Shown here: positions 6,836-9,341 of the stretch, one piece after another | Layout: each line of letters starts with the position of its first letter | Numbering within the stretch: position 1 is the first letter of the stretch | Assembly (NCBI GenBank): GCA_947632295.1 | Contig: CANROQ010000032.1 | Coordinates: 1-9,341 of the forward strand | Direction: 5' to 3' | Length of the DNA stretch: 9,341 nt | DNA from: an uncultured Bacilli bacterium | Lineage (GTDB): Bacteria > Bacillota_I > Bacilli_A > RF39 > UBA660 | Position numbers and translations under genes: made by a program | Notes under the pieces: model-generated | The model's database searches: none | The model's input: the letters and a program-made list of their open reading frames with translations, nothing else | What the model was told of the DNA's origin: nothing

Positions 6836-8624
6836 CCATACTTAAAACGGCTAAAAAGGCTTCTTGTGGAATTTCAACACTACCTACCATTTTCATACGT
6901 TTTTTTCCTTCCTTTTGTTTTTCTAATAATTTCCTTTTTCTAGAAACGTCACCACCATAACATTTGGCTAAAACATCTTTACGAACGGCTTTTACTGTTT
7001 CACGAGCAATGGCTTTATTACCAATACAAGCTTGAATTGGTACTTCAAATTGTTGTCTTGGAATTAATTTTCGCAAATTTTCAACAATCGCACGACCACG
7101 TTTATAAGCGAAATCTTTATGAACGATGATACTTAATGCATCGACAATATCACCATTTAATAAAATGTCCATTTTAACTAAATCACTAGGTTTATAACCA
7201 ATTAATTCATAATCAAATGAAGCATAACCTTTAGTAGTCGATTTTAATTTATCAAAAAAGTCATAAACTATTTCGGAAAGTGGTATTTCATAATGAATAT
7301 TGACACGTGTTTGATCAATATATTCCATCGATACATAATTGCCTCTTTTATCTTGGCATAATTCCATAATAGGACCAATATAGTTGCTTGGAACAAAAAT
7401 ATTAGTACGAATATATGGTTCAGAAATGGTCTTTATTCTTTGACGTTCTGGCATTTTAACCGGCGAATCAATCGAAATTATAGAACCATCTGTCAATTCA
7501 ATTTCATAAATAACAGAAGGACTAGTTGCGATTAAATCTATATTAAATTCACGTTCGATTCTCGTTTCGATAACATCCATATGTAATAGACCTAAAAAGC
7601 CGCAGCGAAATCCAAAGCCTAAGGCTTTCGATGTTTCCGGTTCAAATTCTAATGAGGCATCATTTAATTTTAATTTTTCTAAGGCTTCACGTAACTCAGG
7701 ATATCTAGATGATTCAATAGGATATAACCCACAAAAAACCATCGGTTTCATCGGTTTATACCCTGGTAAAACATTGCTAGCGGGATTATTGGCTAACGTA
7801 ATCGTATCACCAACTTTAACATCACTAATACTTTTTATACTTGCACAAATAAAACCAACTTCACCAGCAACTAGTTCTTGTTTTTTTATCTCTTTAGGTG
7901 TATGCACACCAAGTTCGACAATATCATATTCAGCACCAGTTGCCATCATTTTTATTTTATCGCCTATTTTAACTTTTCCATTTACTACTCTTACTAATGT
8001 AACAATACCACGATAAGAATCAAAATAACTATCGAAAATTAAGGCTTGCAAATGTTTATTATCTTTTTCGACTGGATAAGGAATACGTTCGATAATGGCT
8101 TCGACTAATTCTTTAATGCCAATTCCGTTTTTAGCACTCGTTAAAATAAATTCTGATTCATCAAAACCTAGTGTATCCATAAGTTCTTTTTTGACGCGTT
8201 CAGGATTAGCATTAGGAAGATCGATTTTATTGATAACTGGAATAATTGTCAAATTATTTTCTAATGCTAAATAAAGATTAGCAAGCGTTTGTGCTTCAAT
8301 TCCTTGAGCAGCATCGACAACTAGAATAGCACCTTCACAAGCGGCTAAACTTCTTGAAACCTCATAAGTAAAATCAACATGACCTGGAGTATCTATTAAA
8401 TGTAAAATATAATCTTCATTCTTATAGTGATATTTTAATTGAACAGCATTTAATTTAATCGTAATACCACGTTCACGCTCAAGATCCATATTATCTAGTA
8501 ATTGATCTTGCTTTTCTCTTTCACTTATAGCACCTGTAATTTCTAAAATGCGATCGGCTAATGTACTTTTACCATGATCAATATGCGCAATAATAGAAAA
8601 ATTTCTAATGTTTTCACGTTTCAT
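6825..8624 (-). CDS. lepA: Elongation factor 4 (LepA), ribosome-associated GTPase
   Basis: LepA binds the 70S ribosome and acts in back-translocation, ribosome biogenesis or initiation. The 599-aa length and full domain order are normal. GTPase motifs: G1 AHIDHGKST (residues 13-21), G2 ERERGITI (about 49-56), G3 DTPGH (78-82), G4 NKID (132-135), G5 SAK (163-165). Family-specific stretches include EPETSKALGFGFRCGFLGLL and the LepA-only C-terminal domain with CYGGDVSRKRKLLEKQKEGKKRMK near the end. The ATG at 8624 is supported by AGGTGA (8629-8634) four bases upstream. The last codons overlap the start of the double-HTH gene. In many bacteria lepA is next to hemW; here they are separated by that gene and a terminator. 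Confidence 0.98.
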   Translation of the reverse strand: MKRENIRNFSIIAHIDHGKSTLADRILEITGAISEREKQDQLLDNMDLERERGITIKLNAVQLKYHYKNEDYILHLIDTPGHVDFTYEVSRSLAACEGAILVVDAAQGIEAQTLANLYLALENNLTIIPVINKIDLPNANPERVKKELMDTLGFDESEFILTSAKNGIGIKELVEAIIERIPYPVEKDNKHLQALIFDSYFDSYRGIVTLVRVVNGKVKIGDKIKMMATGAEYDIVELGVHTPKEIKKQELVAGEVGFICASIKSISDVKVGDTITLANNPASNVLPGYKPMKPMVFCGLYPIESSRYPELREALEKLKLNDASLEFEPETSKALGFGFRCGFLGLLHMDVIETRIEREFNIDLIATSPSVIYEIELTDGSIISIDSPVKMPERQRIKTISEPYIRTNIFVPSNYIGPIMELCQDKRGNYVSMEYIDQTRVNIHYEIPLSEIVYDFFDKLKSTTKGYASFDYELIGYKPSDLVKMDILLNGDIVDALSIIVHKDFAYKRGRAIVENLRKLIPRQQFEVPIQACIGNKAIARETVKAVRKDVLAKCYGGDVSRKRKLLEKQKEGKKRMKMVGSVEIPQEAFLAVLSMDEE

Positions 8625-8639
8625 GTAATCACCTTTTAT

Positions 8640-8648
8640 ATTGTATCA
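8640..8648 (-). promoter_or_regulatory. Candidate extended -10 promoter for lepA
   Basis: On the minus strand TGATACAAT resembles TGnTATAAT with one mismatch and shares TTTGATAYAAT with the hemW promoter. No good -35 is visible. Initiation about seven bases downstream would leave a leader of only about 10 bases, starting at the SD, which is short and lowers confidence. An AATTG-CA-CAATT palindrome (8649-8660) lies just upstream. Confidence 0.3.
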
Positions 8649-8689
8649 AATTGCACAATTAAAATCTATTAAATAAATGTAAAATCAAA

Positions 8690-9022
8690 TTATTTTAAAT
8701 TATTTATCTCATCTATAGATAAATTAGTAACACTTGCAATAATACTAATATCAATATTTTCTTCTAACATTTTTTGAGCAATTTCAATTTTTTCTTCATG
8801 TTTACCAGCACTTTTACCATTAGCATAATCTTCAAGTTTTGCTTCTCCAATTTCTTTCGATAAAAATATCGCACACCATCTTGCTAAAGCACTTTTGTCA
8901 TATAAATTGTATCATGCCATGCACCCTATTACAAGCGAAACTGTATCGATTCTAATGTGTGAATCTAAGATGTCATTTAAATCTTTACTATTTATAAAAT
9001 AACAAATTTTTAATTTTCGCAT
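8690..9022 (-). pseudogene. Decayed second copy of an Rpn-family nuclease (C-terminal remnant)
   Basis: In one minus-strand frame, 8690-8911 encodes a clear paralogue of the adjacent Rpn tail: IGEAKLEDYANGKSAGKHEE, then EIAQKMLEENIDISIIAS, then TNLSIDEINNLK and TAA. The intact neighbour has IGEAKLEGY, GKHEEKMEIAKNMLEENVDV and TGLTIDEIKALK. DNA in 8752-8810 matches 9130-9188 at about 53 of 59 bases by eye. Upstream in the same frame is SALARWCAIFLS, but the stretch that should link it to IGEAKLE (present in the neighbour as SSDDEYIELYTDLPRKEMEK) is missing, suggesting an in-frame deletion. A TGA interrupts at 8912-8914; beyond it the frame stays open to an ATG at 9022 (RKLKICYFINSKDLNDILDS...), which may be central Rpn sequence but is not verified. 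No usable start or SD precedes the conserved part. Most likely a degenerating duplicate; a residual C-terminal peptide cannot be excluded. Confidence 0.65.
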
Positions 9023-9046
9023 TATTGATTTTTTCAAAAAATATAT

Positions 9047-9082
9047 AAAAAAACTTTAAAACATTATCTATTTTAAAGCTTT
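9047..9082 (-). terminator. Intrinsic terminator of the Rpn-family gene
   Basis: On the minus strand arms 9071-9082 and 9050-9061 (core CTTTAAAA and TTTTAAAG) form a 12-bp stem with one G-U pair and a nine-base loop, followed by a run of T. The stop codon TAG (9068-9070) of the Rpn-family gene lies in the loop. The stem is almost entirely A-U, so it may be weak. Confidence 0.5.
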
Positions 9083-9341
9083 AATTTCGTCTATTGTTAA
9101 ACCAGTATATTTAGATATTAATTTAACATCAACATTTTCTTCTAACATGTTTTTCGCAATTTCCATTTTTTCTTCATGTTTACCATCATTTTTACCACTA
9201 TTATAACCATCGATTTTACCACTATTATAACCTTCAAGTTTGGCTTCACCAATTAAAGTATTCTTCTCCATTTCTTTGCGTGGTAAGTCGGTATATAATT
9301 CAATATACTCATCATCACTTGATAAATCATCGATTTCTTGT
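9068..9341 (-). CDS. Rpn-family recombination-promoting nuclease/putative transposase, C-terminal end (5' part outside window)
   Basis: Rpn proteins (PD-(D/E)XK, PDDEXK_2 type) are DNA endonucleases that promote recombination and, in E. coli, act in phage defence. Only the last 90 codons are present: the frame is open from the right edge (QEIDDLSSDDEYIELYTDLP, then RKEMEKNTLIGEAKLE), so the ATG at 9271 is internal. The tail is typical of the family: an acidic linker, then four-residue repeats (GYNS GKID GYNS GKND GKHE), then the conserved helical end EIAKNMLEENVDVKLISKYT with GLTIDEIKALK. At DNA level the repeat is 24 bases, with identical 18-base cores at 9191-9208 and 9215-9232. The catalytic domain lies outside the window, so activity cannot be judged. 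Family assignment rests on the tail and linker pattern. Confidence 0.75.
   Translation of the reverse strand, partial: QEIDDLSSDDEYIELYTDLPRKEMEKNTLIGEAKLEGYNSGKIDGYNSGKNDGKHEEKMEIAKNMLEENVDVKLISKYTGLTIDEIKALK
9191..9232 (-). repeat. Two-copy 24-base in-frame tandem repeat in the Rpn tail
   Basis: Two identical 18-base cores (9191-9208 and 9215-9232) are spaced 24 bases apart and encode GYNSGK twice as part of the octads GYNSGKID and GYNSGKND. Each octad is two GxxxGxxx tetrads, as in the repeat helix of Rpn C-terminal domains. Such repeats can change copy number by slippage without shifting the frame. Confidence 0.8.

Noticed and set aside
7774..8016. 80-codon plus-strand open frame inside lepA
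   Set aside because: It is antisense to a highly conserved LepA region, with low-complexity hydrophobic composition and no SD: a shadow of lepA.
8649..8660. AATTG-CA-CAATT palindrome upstream of lepA as an operator
   Set aside because: Short and AT-rich, with no second copy seen; expected by chance in this composition.
9028..9042. ATTTTTT/AAAAAAT inverted repeat
   Set aside because: The centre is a single base, so no hairpin can form, and it has no gene-end context beyond the terminator already listed.
8912..9067. Possible small RNA or tRNA in the gap near the Rpn copies
   Set aside because: No cloverleaf or stable GC-containing structure was seen; the stretch is better explained as decayed Rpn coding sequence plus a terminator.

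Overview
The window comes from an AT-rich, low-GC Firmicutes-type genome, probably an uncultured gut-associated member of the Bacilli/RF39-like groups. This is inferred from base composition, the dnaD-nth and lepA/hemW gene content, and Shine-Dalgarno (SD) sites of the AGGTGA/AGGTGG/AGGAGA type. A class A penicillin-binding protein implies a peptidoglycan wall. Tryptophan is TGG in the conserved genes and dnaD ends in TGA, so the standard bacterial code applies rather than the mycoplasma code.

Layout. Positions 1-1691 (+) hold the C-terminal part of a penicillin-binding protein carrying all three transpeptidase motifs, followed by FN3-like and Ig-like extensions. It converges on a minus-strand run that fills the rest of the window, and the two meet at one bidirectional terminator (1693-1723). 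Reading that run in its own direction: the tail of an Rpn-family nuclease at the right edge with its own terminator; a decayed second Rpn copy; lepA (EF4); an overlapping gene for a protein with two helix-turn-helix repeats, closed by a terminator; then hemW, an HD-domain hydrolase, a thymidylate kinase, a membrane-anchored protein of unknown function, a DnaD-domain protein and endonuclease III (nth). The hemW-to-nth genes have gaps of about 60 bases or less, or overlap, with no obvious terminator between them, and look like one operon started by an extended -10 promoter just before hemW.

Functionally the operon mixes housekeeping tasks: radical-SAM heme chaperone, nucleotide supply (tmk), replication initiation (dnaD) and base-excision repair (nth). 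In Bacillus subtilis dnaD-nth lies beside ponA on the same strand and lepA is followed directly by hemW. Here the PBP is inverted and a double-HTH gene sits between lepA and hemW.

The most striking observations are: (1) hemW has no ATG, GTG or TTG before its iron-sulfur motif, and the evidence points to an AUA start; (2) a pair of Rpn C-terminal modules, one with GxxxGxxx repeats like those of the intragenic RpnS antitoxin and one an orphaned, apparently broken copy; (3) the membrane-anchored unknown protein, whose strand pattern vaguely recalls a metal-less metallo-beta-lactamase fold.
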